DNA of 34,010 bases. It comes from Paracoccaceae bacterium. Lineage in GTDB: Bacteria; Pseudomonadota; Alphaproteobacteria; Rhodobacterales; Rhodobacteraceae. The stretch is from positions 1-34,010 of the forward strand of contig PXDM01000383.1 of assembly GCA_003565055.1 (NCBI GenBank), in the 5' to 3' direction. Of the stretch, positions 8,813 to 17,478 are shown one piece after another (position 1 is the first letter of the stretch; every line of letters begins with the position of its first letter). Position numbers and translations under genes: made by a program. The notes under the pieces were generated by a model. That model saw only the letters and a program-made list of their open reading frames with translations, was not told where the DNA came from and did no database searches.

Positions 8813-10480
8813 GTGAGGGTGAGCAGGGAGACAGCAGCGTCGAGGACAGATATCGTTCTGGGGGATGACTGGGTCGGCCCGGGTGATGCAGTTGAAAACG
8901 AAGTGCGCGCCTCGCGTGCGCGTCGTGGTTTTCGCAGTATTTCCAGCTCACCTCTTGCGCGCAAGATCGCCCTGTTCAATCTCGTGGCGCTGGTTCTGCT
9001 GATTGTCGGGATCCTCTTCACCAATCCGGTGCGCGATTCTCTTTTGCGCCAGCAGGAGGAAACGCTTGGCGCAAATGTGCAAATCCTTGCAGCGCTTGCC
9101 GCCAATGGGCAGGCGGAGGGTCTGCGTGAGGCGCTGACGCGCGATCTTGCGATTGATGAGCGATTCGAGATCACACTTCTCGACGCCGAAGGGCAGACAA
9201 TAGACCGGGTCCGGGGGGGCGTGCGGGACGGCGCGCAACTCGCCAAACAGCGTGGCACCCCGATCAGCAACGTGCTGACTTCGATCTGGAACGCCATGAC
9301 GTCGATGACACCGATCGAGCGCGGCGAGACCTCAGTGCGCAGTTTTGACGACGTCGCGCAAGAGATGTTTGCGCGCAATCGCGACGGTGTGACGGCCAGC
9401 TACACGCATGGCGCCGGGACCGATGACATGTGGCTTGCGGCCAGTGCGCCGATCATCGTGGATGGCGCGTTTTCCGGCGCAGTGTTCTTGCGGCGCGAGT
9501 CGGATGATACAGCGCTTCTCATGCGTCAGGAGCGAGAGCAGATTTATCAGTTCTTCCTGATCGCCGTTCTGGTCTCGCTTGGATTGAGTTATGTGCTCGC
9601 CTCGACCATAGCCAATCCGCTCGCCGATCTCGCCATGGCGGCAGAGCTTGGCAAGCGCCGTGATGCGCGCAAGAATCAGCCCGGAGCGCGGGTGCGCATT
9701 CCCGATCTTTCGGGGCGCCCGGATGAGATCGGGGACCTGTCGCGGGCCATGCGCGGAATTGTCAGCGCGCTCTATGACCGGGTCGAGGCGAATGAGCAAT
9801 TCGCAGCCGATGTTGCGCATGAAATCAAGAACCCGCTCGCGTCGCTCCGATCTGCGGTCGGCAGCATGCGCATGGCCAAGCGCGAAGACCAGATTCAACG
9901 CTTGCTGGAGGTGATCGAGCATGATGTGCGCAGGCTCGACCGGCTGGTTTCCGACACGTCAAATGCGTCGCGTCTCGATGCAGAACTGGTGAAAGAAGAA
10001 CAGGAAGAATTCGATCTGGTCCTCTTGCTGAACAATCTCTGTCAGCATCTGTCGCAAGAGGCCCGCGACAAAGGCGTGGAATTCATCAAGATCCTGCCGG
10101 AAAACAAGATCATGGTGACCGGGCTGGAGGGGCGGCTGGCGCAGGTTTTCGTGAACCTGATCACCAATGCGATTTCGTTTTGCGAGGACGGCGATGCAGT
10201 GCGGGTCTGGGCCCGGCAGCGCCATGACCGGGTGCTGGTCGTGGTCGAAGATACGGGGCCGGGCATCCCCGACAATGCGCTGAAGAAAGTCTTCAAACGG
10301 TTCTATTCCGAACGGCCGGTGCAGCAATTCGGCAATCATTCGGGGCTTGGGCTCGCGATTTCCAAGCAGATCATCGAAGCGCATCAAGGTGTGATCTGGG
10401 CCGAGAATATCCGCCCCACGGATGCGGAGCCTGACAGTGCACCTCTGGGGGCGCGTTTTGTCGTGGGCCTGCCGCTCTGA
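8813..10480 (+). CDS. chvG: Sensor histidine kinase ChvG
   Basis: TM and periplasmic sensor region, HAMP, DVAHEIKNPLASLRSA H-box, VEDTGPGIP and SGLGLAIS ATPase boxes; GTG start. Confidence 0.92.
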   Translation: MRVSRETAASRTDIVLGDDWVGPGDAVENEVRASRARRGFRSISSSPLARKIALFNLVALVLLIVGILFTNPVRDSLLRQQEETLGANVQILAALAANGQAEGLREALTRDLAIDERFEITLLDAEGQTIDRVRGGVRDGAQLAKQRGTPISNVLTSIWNAMTSMTPIERGETSVRSFDDVAQEMFARNRDGVTASYTHGAGTDDMWLAASAPIIVDGAFSGAVFLRRESDDTALLMRQEREQIYQFFLIAVLVSLGLSYVLASTIANPLADLAMAAELGKRRDARKNQPGARVRIPDLSGRPDEIGDLSRAMRGIVSALYDRVEANEQFAADVAHEIKNPLASLRSAVGSMRMAKREDQIQRLLEVIEHDVRRLDRLVSDTSNASRLDAELVKEEQEEFDLVLLLNNLCQHLSQEARDKGVEFIKILPENKIMVTGLEGRLAQVFVNLITNAISFCEDGDAVRVWARQRHDRVLVVVEDTGPGIPDNALKKVFKRFYSERPVQQFGNHSGLGLAISKQIIEAHQGVIWAENIRPTDAEPDSAPLGARFVVGLPL

Positions 10481-10950
10481 TGGCCGATTTGGGCCGCGAG
10501 TTGATCCATGGCTCCTCTGTGGCGTTCAGCACCTGCCGGGGCTGGGAAGGTATGTTGATCATTGGCAGGTCAGGCTCCGGCAAGTCGGAGTTGGCGCTGG
10601 AGCTTCTTTCCCTCGGCGCGCGGCTCATTGCGGATGATCAGACGGAGCTTTTCCGCCGTGGCACTGGCATTGCAATGCGCGCGCCCGGGCGTTTGCGCGG
10701 GATGATCGAGTTGCGCGGGATGGGGGTATTGCGCGCGGCTCAGGTTGATGAAGTCGATCTTGTTCTCGTGGTGGATATGGATGAGGAGGAAACGGAGCGA
10801 CTGCCGCATCCCCATCACTTCGCGCGGCTTGGCATCACGGTCCCCCGGCTCAGGCGTTGCACGTCACGTGTGTTCGCCGCGGGGCTGAAACACTACATCA
10901 TGGAGCGGCACAGATCGCAGGAGCATGTCCTTGGAACCCGTCAGTCCTGA
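10480..10950 (+). CDS. hprK: HPr kinase/phosphorylase, short alphaproteobacterial form
   Basis: 156 aa; MLIIGRSGSGKSELALELLSLGARLIADDQTEL P-loop and downstream acidic motif; start overlaps the chvG stop by 1 nt (TGATG). Confidence 0.9.
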   Translation: MADLGRELIHGSSVAFSTCRGWEGMLIIGRSGSGKSELALELLSLGARLIADDQTELFRRGTGIAMRAPGRLRGMIELRGMGVLRAAQVDEVDLVLVVDMDEEETERLPHPHHFARLGITVPRLRRCTSRVFAAGLKHYIMERHRSQEHVLGTRQS

Positions 10951-11839
10951 TCAGAATCCTGCCGCGCGGCTCGTCCTGTTGACCGGGCCATCCGGCGCGG
11001 GCCGTAGCACCGCGCTCAATGTCTTCGAGGATCTGGGTTTCGAAGCCATCGACAACATGCCGATTTCGCTTGTCTCGCGTCTGGTTGCAGAACCGCTGGA
11101 GCGGCCTCTGGCGCTTGTGCTCGACCCGCGCAACCGTGACTTTTCCGTGAATGCGCTGCTCGCGCTCGTGGAACAACTCTCCGCCTCAACGCGCTTCGAC
11201 TTCGATCTGGTGTATCTCGACTGCCCGATTCCGACGCTGATCCGGCGCTATTCGGAAACGCGGCGACGCCACCCGCTGAGCCAGAGCGGGGAAGCGCGCG
11301 ACGGGATCGAGTTCGAGGCGCGCCTGTTGCGTCCGGTTCGGCTACGGGCGGATATCCTGATCGAGACGGATGGCATGACGCCGCATGATTTGCGCGATCA
11401 GATCAGGGCACAGTTTTCTATCGAAAACAGCACTGTCATGCATGTGAACGTCGTATCCTTCTCCTATCGGCGCGGCATCCCCATCGGTGTCGATCTGGTC
11501 TTTGATTGCCGGTTTCTGAGCAACCCGCATTGGCAGCCGGACCTGCGCCGACTCGATGGTCGCGATATAGCCGTGTCCGATTTCGTCACTCAGGATCCAA
11601 GATTTGCTGATTTCTTTCGGCGCGTTCAGGGGTTGGTTGAGAGTCTTTTGCCGGAATACGCGCGCGAAGGGAAAGCACAGCTCACGATTGGTTTCGGATG
11701 TACAGGCGGGCAACACAGATCGGTGGCGACCACTGATAAATTGGCGAATGCCCTTGCGCAGGCCGGGTGGCAGGTGTCTAAACGTCACAGGGAATTGGAA
11801 CGGATGGCTGCGCATATCGCAGCCCAGAGGAACGAATAG
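10925..11839 (+). CDS. rapZ: RapZ / YvcJ-family nucleotide-binding protein
   Basis: LVLLTGPSGAGRSTALNVFEDLGFEAIDNMPISL...GFGCTGGQHRSV; 26-nt overlap with hprK. Confidence 0.92.
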   Translation: MSLEPVSPDQNPAARLVLLTGPSGAGRSTALNVFEDLGFEAIDNMPISLVSRLVAEPLERPLALVLDPRNRDFSVNALLALVEQLSASTRFDFDLVYLDCPIPTLIRRYSETRRRHPLSQSGEARDGIEFEARLLRPVRLRADILIETDGMTPHDLRDQIRAQFSIENSTVMHVNVVSFSYRRGIPIGVDLVFDCRFLSNPHWQPDLRRLDGRDIAVSDFVTQDPRFADFFRRVQGLVESLLPEYAREGKAQLTIGFGCTGGQHRSVATTDKLANALAQAGWQVSKRHRELERMAAHIAAQRNE

Positions 11840-11847
11840 GTCAGTTT

Positions 11848-12237
11848 GTGATCGGCATCGTGATCGTAGCGCATGGGGGTCTCGCCCGCGAGTATCTCGC
11901 GGCGATTGAACATGTCATCGGCGCGCAGGTCGGAATTGTCGCGATCTCGATTGAATATGACCATGACCGCGATGCCAAGACCGCCGAGATTGCCGCAGCG
12001 GCTGATGAAGTGGATACGGGTGATGGCGTGGTGGTCGTCACGGATATGTTCGGCGGCTCCCCTTCCAATCTGTCCTTGCCCGCCTGTGCGGGGCCGGAGC
12101 GCTGTATTCTTTACGGTGCGAATTTGCCGATGCTGATCAAACTCGCGAAATCACGCAACCTTGGCTTGAATGACGCCACCACGGCGGCTCTGGAAGCCGG
12201 GCGCAAATATATCAATGCAATTGAGATCGGGCGCTGA
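11848..12237 (+). CDS. PTS system EIIA component, mannose/fructose (EIIA-Man) type
   Basis: MIGIVIVAHGGLAREYLAAIEHVIG (active His in AHGGLA), VVVVTDMFGGSPSN; GTG start. Confidence 0.92.
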   Translation: MIGIVIVAHGGLAREYLAAIEHVIGAQVGIVAISIEYDHDRDAKTAEIAAAADEVDTGDGVVVVTDMFGGSPSNLSLPACAGPERCILYGANLPMLIKLAKSRNLGLNDATTAALEAGRKYINAIEIGR

Positions 12238-12263
12238 GCGCATCGTAAAGACTGGTTATTGGA

Positions 12264-12533
12264 ATGACGGAAATCGAGCTGGAAATCATCAATGAAAAAG
12301 GGCTGCACGCGCGGGCCTCGGCGAAATTCGTCGAGATCGTTGAAGCCCATGACGCGCAGGCCGAAGTGATGAAGGACGGGATGAGTGTTCCGGGCGATTC
12401 CATCATGGGGCTCTTGATGCTGGCCGCATCGCGCGGGACGTCGATTCAGGTCAGGATCAGCGGCACGCAACAGGCCGAACTGGCGCAGGCGCTTGAGGCC
12501 TTGGTTGCAGATCGCTTCGGCGAAGCGATGTAG
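12264..12533 (+). CDS. HPr family phosphocarrier protein
   Basis: MTEIELEIINEKGLHARASAKFVEIV (GLHARA active His), DSIMGLLMLAASRGTSI (Ser-46-like site). Confidence 0.94.
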   Translation: MTEIELEIINEKGLHARASAKFVEIVEAHDAQAEVMKDGMSVPGDSIMGLLMLAASRGTSIQVRISGTQQAELAQALEALVADRFGEAM

Positions 12534-12734
12534 GCAACGCGCGCAGGAGTTGCATTTGCGGTCCATGGGTGGATTTTCGCGCCATCAAAGATTTGTGAAT
12601 GCGAAAGGGGGCGCGCAGCGCATGGTTTTCAGTTAACGTTAATCCAACGCATGTCTGGAACCTCTGTACAGATAGCGGGTTAAGAGTAACGTGACCCCAA
12701 ATCTAGTGGGTCGAGACATAGACAGGAGAATGGA

Positions 12735-13355
12735 ATGACACGTTTTTTCGCTGCGACCTGTGTTGCTGCATGTGTCGCGACGACAGCTTCGGCTGGCGGA
12801 ATGTCCAAGACAGCGCCGATGAGCGAAACGCCGGTCGCAGTGCCGCCCGAAATGCCTGCTCCGGCACCACGGTTTGACTGGACCGGGGCCTATGCCGGTG
12901 CGGCGTTGGGCTACGGTCGCATGAGTATCCGCGGCACCGACAACGGGTCCGCAGGTGCAGGTGCGCTCTTCGCGGGTTACCGTATGGATATGGGCAATGT
13001 CGTTGCAGGCGGTGAGTTGATCTTGTCGCCAGCGGCCTTTGGATCGCCGCGTTTTGCCAATGGCGATCGTATTCGCGGCGGTGCCTCGGCCCTGCTCTCG
13101 GTCGGTATGCCGGTGACTGCTGATGCCCGCACGCTGGGCTATGTCGCTGCTGGTCCGAGCGTGCTGCGCACGCGCGGTGACGATGGTTCGGAGAATTCCT
13201 TCGGTGCATCGGTTGCCGTGGGGCTCGATCACATGCTGACGGATGACATCATGCTGCGCGGTTCGGTGAGCTACACTGCAATCAACAATGTTGGTGGCGC
13301 TGACTACCGGACTCGGACCACGGGCGCTTCTGTCGGTCTGGGCTTCAAGTTCTGA
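12735..13355 (+). CDS. Outer-membrane beta-barrel protein (Omp25/OmpA-barrel-like)
   Basis: Signal peptide MTRFFAATCVAACVATTASAG, Pro-rich linker, FDWTGAYAGAALGYG barrel start, terminal GASVGLGFKF. Confidence 0.85.
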   Translation: MTRFFAATCVAACVATTASAGGMSKTAPMSETPVAVPPEMPAPAPRFDWTGAYAGAALGYGRMSIRGTDNGSAGAGALFAGYRMDMGNVVAGGELILSPAAFGSPRFANGDRIRGGASALLSVGMPVTADARTLGYVAAGPSVLRTRGDDGSENSFGASVAVGLDHMLTDDIMLRGSVSYTAINNVGGADYRTRTTGASVGLGFKF

Positions 13356-13376
13356 TCGGCAACCATCTGCGAAATT

Positions 13377-13411
13377 ATTCCCGCGCATGCCAGGCATGCG
13401 CGGGAATCTTT
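13377..13411 (+). terminator. Rho-independent terminator after the outer-membrane protein gene
   Basis: ATTCCCGCGCATGCC-A-GGCATGCGCGGGAAT: perfect 15-bp arms followed by CTTTT. Confidence 0.8.
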
Positions 13412-13429
13412 TGGCGCATGGCCATGAGC

Positions 13430-14545
13430 TTAATCGTGCTCGCCCAGTTGCGGGGCAGGGCGCGTCGGTAAGTCTGAGTGGCGCGAAAACCGGCAGGGGC
13501 CGCGCACGCCTTTGATCCCGTCCATGTCAAACTCAAGCCCGCGCGCCTGCACCTGCGGATCCGCGAAAACGGCCGCCATGTCATTGATCGGTCCGGCTGG
13601 CACGCCTTGCGCTTCGCAAGCTGCGAGCAGCGCCGCGCAGGTCCAGTCTGTCGTCCGGGCGCAGATCTGCGTAGAAAGATCGCTCTGTCGCGCCACGCGG
13701 TCGGCATTGGTGCGGAAATCCGGATGCGATGCGAGATCATCGAGGCCAAGAATCGCGCAGAGCCTCTGATATTGCGCATCATTGCCTGTTGCGATGATGA
13801 TATGACCGTCGCTGCAGGGGACAGTCTGATAGGGGGCGAGATTGGGATGGAAATTCCCCAGCCGCTGCGGCGCGAGTCCCGTCGCGAGATAGTTCATCGC
13901 CTGATTGGCCATCAGCGCCACGGCGGAATCCATCAGCGCCATGTCGATATGCTGGCCCAGCCCGGTGCGCCCGCGCTCATGAAGTGCCGCGAGGATCGCA
14001 GTGCTGGCATAGATGCCGGTCACGATATCCGTGACCGCAACCCCGACCTTGTGCGGCGCATCCTCGGCAGGGCCTGTGACGGACATGAGGCCGGACATGC
14101 CCTGAATGATGTAATCATAGCCCGCGCGATGTGCGTAAGGACCAGTCTGGCCGAAGCCGGTGATCGAGCAATAGATCAGGCGCGGGTTGATCTGTGCGAG
14201 GCTGGCATAATCCAGCCCGTATTTCGCAAGCCCGCCCAGCTTGAAATTCTCGATGAGTATATCGGCCTCGCTGACAAGCGCGCGAACCTTCTCGCGGCCC
14301 TCTGATGTGCGGAAATCTGCCGTGACGGAGGATTTGTTGCGATTGGTCGCGTGGAAATAGGCCGCGTCGCGGCTGCCATCGGCGCGCGTCAGGAAGGGCG
14401 GGCCCCAGCGGCGTGTGTCATCGCCCTCGGGCGACTCAATCTTGATCACCTCCGCGCCCATATCTCCGAGCGTCTGGCCTGCCCAGGGACCGGCAAGGAT
14501 GCGCGCCAATTCGATGACCCGGATGCCCTGCAACGGCCCTGACAT
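13430..14545 (-). CDS. CaiB/BaiF-family CoA transferase
   Basis: MSGPLQGIRVIELARILAGPWAGQTLGDMGAEVIKIESPEGDDTRRWGPPF, family III CoA-transferase N-terminus. Confidence 0.92.
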   Translation of the reverse strand: MSGPLQGIRVIELARILAGPWAGQTLGDMGAEVIKIESPEGDDTRRWGPPFLTRADGSRDAAYFHATNRNKSSVTADFRTSEGREKVRALVSEADILIENFKLGGLAKYGLDYASLAQINPRLIYCSITGFGQTGPYAHRAGYDYIIQGMSGLMSVTGPAEDAPHKVGVAVTDIVTGIYASTAILAALHERGRTGLGQHIDMALMDSAVALMANQAMNYLATGLAPQRLGNFHPNLAPYQTVPCSDGHIIIATGNDAQYQRLCAILGLDDLASHPDFRTNADRVARQSDLSTQICARTTDWTCAALLAACEAQGVPAGPINDMAAVFADPQVQARGLEFDMDGIKGVRGPCRFSRHSDLPTRPAPQLGEHD

Positions 14546-14550
14546 GGCGC

Positions 14551-15198
14551 TCAGCGACCGAGTTTCTCGTTCAGGATCTGGATGAACTCGGCGGCGGGCA
14601 TGTTGGAATAGCGCTGCCCGTCGATCACGAAACTGGGGGTCGAGCGGATGCCATAGCGCTCGGCATTCTGCTGGTAGAATTCGGTCAGCGCGAGGGCCTT
14701 GTCTTCATCTTCGAGGCAGGACTGGATCTGAGCGTCGTCAAGTCCAGCCTGCCGACCCAGCCGGCGCAGGTTATTGGCGATCACGCCGGGATCGCTTGCC
14801 GCCGCCCATGTGCTCTGCGTCTGGTAGATCAGGTCAACGATGCCGTGATAGCGCTCTTCGCCGCCACACCGCGCCACCAGCGCGGCCCAGAGCCCGAAAC
14901 GGTCGAAATAGGCTTCGCGCTTAAGATAGAGCACGTCACCCGTATCGACGAAGTCCTGCTTGATCTGCGGCAGGACATTCTGGTGGAAAGTCGCGCAATG
15001 CGGGCAGGTATAGGACGAAAACTCGATCATCACCACGGGCGCATCGGGATCACCCAGCGGCATATCGAGCGCGTGCAGCTCCGTCTCCTGCAAGGTCTCG
15101 CTGATCGCCATGGTCTGATCGTCATTCTGGGTCAGATACCACGCGCCCCCGGCTATTGCGAGGATGGCGATGGCGATCACGGGGAGGAGTTTTTTCAT
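14551..15198 (-). CDS. DsbA-family thiol:disulfide oxidoreductase, N-terminally anchored or secreted
   Basis: Start trimmed to MKKLLPVIAIAILAIAGGAWYL; VMIEFSSYTCPHCATFH (CPHC active site); RSTPSFVIDG cis-Pro loop. Confidence 0.92.
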   Translation of the reverse strand: MKKLLPVIAIAILAIAGGAWYLTQNDDQTMAISETLQETELHALDMPLGDPDAPVVMIEFSSYTCPHCATFHQNVLPQIKQDFVDTGDVLYLKREAYFDRFGLWAALVARCGGEERYHGIVDLIYQTQSTWAAASDPGVIANNLRRLGRQAGLDDAQIQSCLEDEDKALALTEFYQQNAERYGIRSTPSFVIDGQRYSNMPAAEFIQILNEKLGR

Positions 15199-15743
15199 GG
15201 ATGCGGTCCTTCGGATTTCCGGGCTTTGCTTAGAACATTGCAAGCGAGTTGTTCAAGGGCGCTGCGCAGCGCGTTGTCCTGCACACCGGAGGCAGTGGCC
15301 CCGGCGGCCTGTCTGATCTCGGGCGGGGGGGCGGCGGGGGCTGTGCGCTTGGGGGCAGGGGTGAATTGTGCCTGTCCTTCGGCAAAGCCCATCGGCGCAG
15401 TCTGGGTCAGAACGATCCGGGCGATGGCGTTGTAGCCGTAGCAGGCATTCACTTTCTCGCGCAGAGCGGGCAGTTGCATCTGCAACATCGGCCCTGCGGC
15501 GCCGGTCGTCAGCAGCGTGAGCGTCCCGCCAAGCCCGCTTTTGCCATAGCCGATCTTGACCGGGCGACACTGCGCCGCAACATCCGGCCCCGCGATTTCC
15601 GCCCAATGGGTCAGCAAACGTGACACTGCGAAGCCGCGCGCTTCACCCGCATTGCGGATCTGGCGCTCCATCAGTTTGCTCGCGGCCTCGAACCCGCGCT
15701 TGCGTCGGGCGGGCAGGGCCATCATGTCGGGTTTTTTTGCCAT
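15195..15743 (-). CDS. DUF721 / DciA-like protein
   Basis: SKLMERQIRNAGEARGFAVSRLLTHWAEIAGPDVAAQCRPVKI resembles DUF721; 4-nt ATGA overlap with the downstream dsbA-like gene. Confidence 0.8.
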   Translation of the reverse strand: MAKKPDMMALPARRKRGFEAASKLMERQIRNAGEARGFAVSRLLTHWAEIAGPDVAAQCRPVKIGYGKSGLGGTLTLLTTGAAGPMLQMQLPALREKVNACYGYNAIARIVLTQTAPMGFAEGQAQFTPAPKRTAPAAPPPEIRQAAGATASGVQDNALRSALEQLACNVLSKARKSEGPHP

Positions 15744-15845
15744 ATCGGGCGCGTTCGTCCTTGCAGCTCTCGTGCGGCAGTTTACCCTTCAGCGCCAGAT
15801 TGACCAGAGGGAGCCCGGAGTTTTTGCGCGAATGGTGTCTGACAG

Positions 15846-16901
15846 ATGCGTGACGCGGTCGCGCTCGAGATCGCGCCTGCCTTGCTCGCGTGGTATGATC
15901 GCCATGCGCGGGACCTGCCCTGGCGCGTGCCTCCGGGCAGCGCGGTGCGGCCCGATCCCTATCGGATCTGGCTGTCCGAAATCATGTTGCAGCAAACCAC
16001 AGTCGCAGCGGTCAAGAACTATTTCGAGCGCTTCACCACGCGCTGGCCGACGGTCGAGGCGCTGGCAGCGGCCCCTGATGCCGATGTCATGGCCGAATGG
16101 GCGGGGCTCGGATATTACGCACGGGCGCGCAATCTGTTGAAAACCGCCCGACTTGTCGCGGCGCAGGGCGGTTTTCCGCGCACGCGCGCGGCCCTGCAGG
16201 GCTTGCCGGGAATCGGTCCCTACACCTCGGCGGCGATTGCCGCGATTGCCTTTGACCAGCCCGAGACGGTGGTTGATGGCAATGTCGAGCGGGTGATGGC
16301 GCGGCTCTTTGACGAGCACATGCCACTGCCCGCCGCGAAATCGCGCCTGACGGACTATGCCTCCGGGCTGACGCCGCGCCAGCGCCCCGGCGATTATGCG
16401 CAGGCCGTGATGGATCTGGGCGCGACCATCTGCACGCCGCGCAACCCGGCCTGTGGCATCTGCCCGGTGATGGGGGACTGCGCCGCGCGGGTGGCGGGCA
16501 CAGCGCCGCTGCTGCCGCGCAAGACGCGCAAAGCCGCAAAGCCCGTCCGCTTTGGCATCGCCTATGTCGCGCGCCGTGCAGATGGGGCGTGGTTGCTGGA
16601 GCAGCGGCCCGATCACGGCCTTCTGGGCGGCATGCTGGGCTGGCCCGGAACGGAATGGCGCGAAGGCCCGGTGACGGAGGCCCCGCCCTGCGCTGCCGAC
16701 TGGCGCGCCGTGCCCGGCGAAGTACGTCACACCTTCACGCATTTTCACCTGCGCTTGGCGCTGCGCGCGGCCCATCTGCCGATGGATGCGCCGGGGGCCT
16801 TCGTGCCAGCGGCAGAATTCGACCCGAAAAAGCTCGCCACGGTGATGCGCAAGGCGCATGCGCTGGCGGCGGATTACCTCAGCCAGACGGAGCCCTCATG
16901 A
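15846..16901 (+). CDS. mutY: A/G-specific adenine glycosylase
   Basis: HARDLPWRVPPG...PDPYRIWLSEIMLQQTTV...LPGIGPYTSAAIAAIAF; Fe-S motif CTPRNPACGICPVMGDC. Confidence 0.95.
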   Translation: MRDAVALEIAPALLAWYDRHARDLPWRVPPGSAVRPDPYRIWLSEIMLQQTTVAAVKNYFERFTTRWPTVEALAAAPDADVMAEWAGLGYYARARNLLKTARLVAAQGGFPRTRAALQGLPGIGPYTSAAIAAIAFDQPETVVDGNVERVMARLFDEHMPLPAAKSRLTDYASGLTPRQRPGDYAQAVMDLGATICTPRNPACGICPVMGDCAARVAGTAPLLPRKTRKAAKPVRFGIAYVARRADGAWLLEQRPDHGLLGGMLGWPGTEWREGPVTEAPPCAADWRAVPGEVRHTFTHFHLRLALRAAHLPMDAPGAFVPAAEFDPKKLATVMRKAHALAADYLSQTEPS

Positions 16902-17398
16902 CAGATGATCTGACCGCGACAGAGCAATTCGTGCTGACCCATACCATGCTGCGCATCAAGGAGCCCAAGCGCGCCTTGCAGTTCTATTGCGAGGTGCTGG
17001 GCTTTCGGCTGGTCACGCAGCTCGACTTCGCGGAGGCGAAATTCTCGCTCTATTTCCTGCAACCGCGCGGCCATGATGGCCCGGAGACCCTGACGCTGGA
17101 GCAGGTCTTCGGACTGCCCGGCCTGCTGGAACTGACCCATAACTGGGGCAGTGAGGACAGCGCGGATCAGATGCATTCGGGCAATTCCGACCCCAAGGGC
17201 TTCGGACATCTCTGCGTGGCCGTGCCGGATATCGAGGCGGCCTGTGCGCGGTTTGAAGCGATGGGCGTGGCGTTTCAGAAACGCCTCGGGGAAGGGGGGA
17301 TGAAAGAGATCGCCTTCATCCGCGACCCCGATGGCTACTGGATCGAGATCGTGCAGCCCGGCCTGATGGACGCGCTTGTGGGTGGCAATCGGGTGTAA
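16898..17398 (+). CDS. gloA: Lactoylglutathione lyase (glyoxalase I)
   Basis: MTDDLTATEQFVLTHTMLRIKEPKRALQFYCEVLGFRLV...GFGHLCVAVPDIEAAC...IRDPDGYWIEIVQP; ATGA overlap with the mutY stop. Confidence 0.94.
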   Translation: MTDDLTATEQFVLTHTMLRIKEPKRALQFYCEVLGFRLVTQLDFAEAKFSLYFLQPRGHDGPETLTLEQVFGLPGLLELTHNWGSEDSADQMHSGNSDPKGFGHLCVAVPDIEAACARFEAMGVAFQKRLGEGGMKEIAFIRDPDGYWIEIVQPGLMDALVGGNRV

Positions 17399-17478
17399 AC
17401 TGTCGCAGGCTGCGGGGGCTGTCAGCGTCCTGAAACTGCGCTATACCTGTGGCGTGACAACAGCATGAGTGGCATCCT

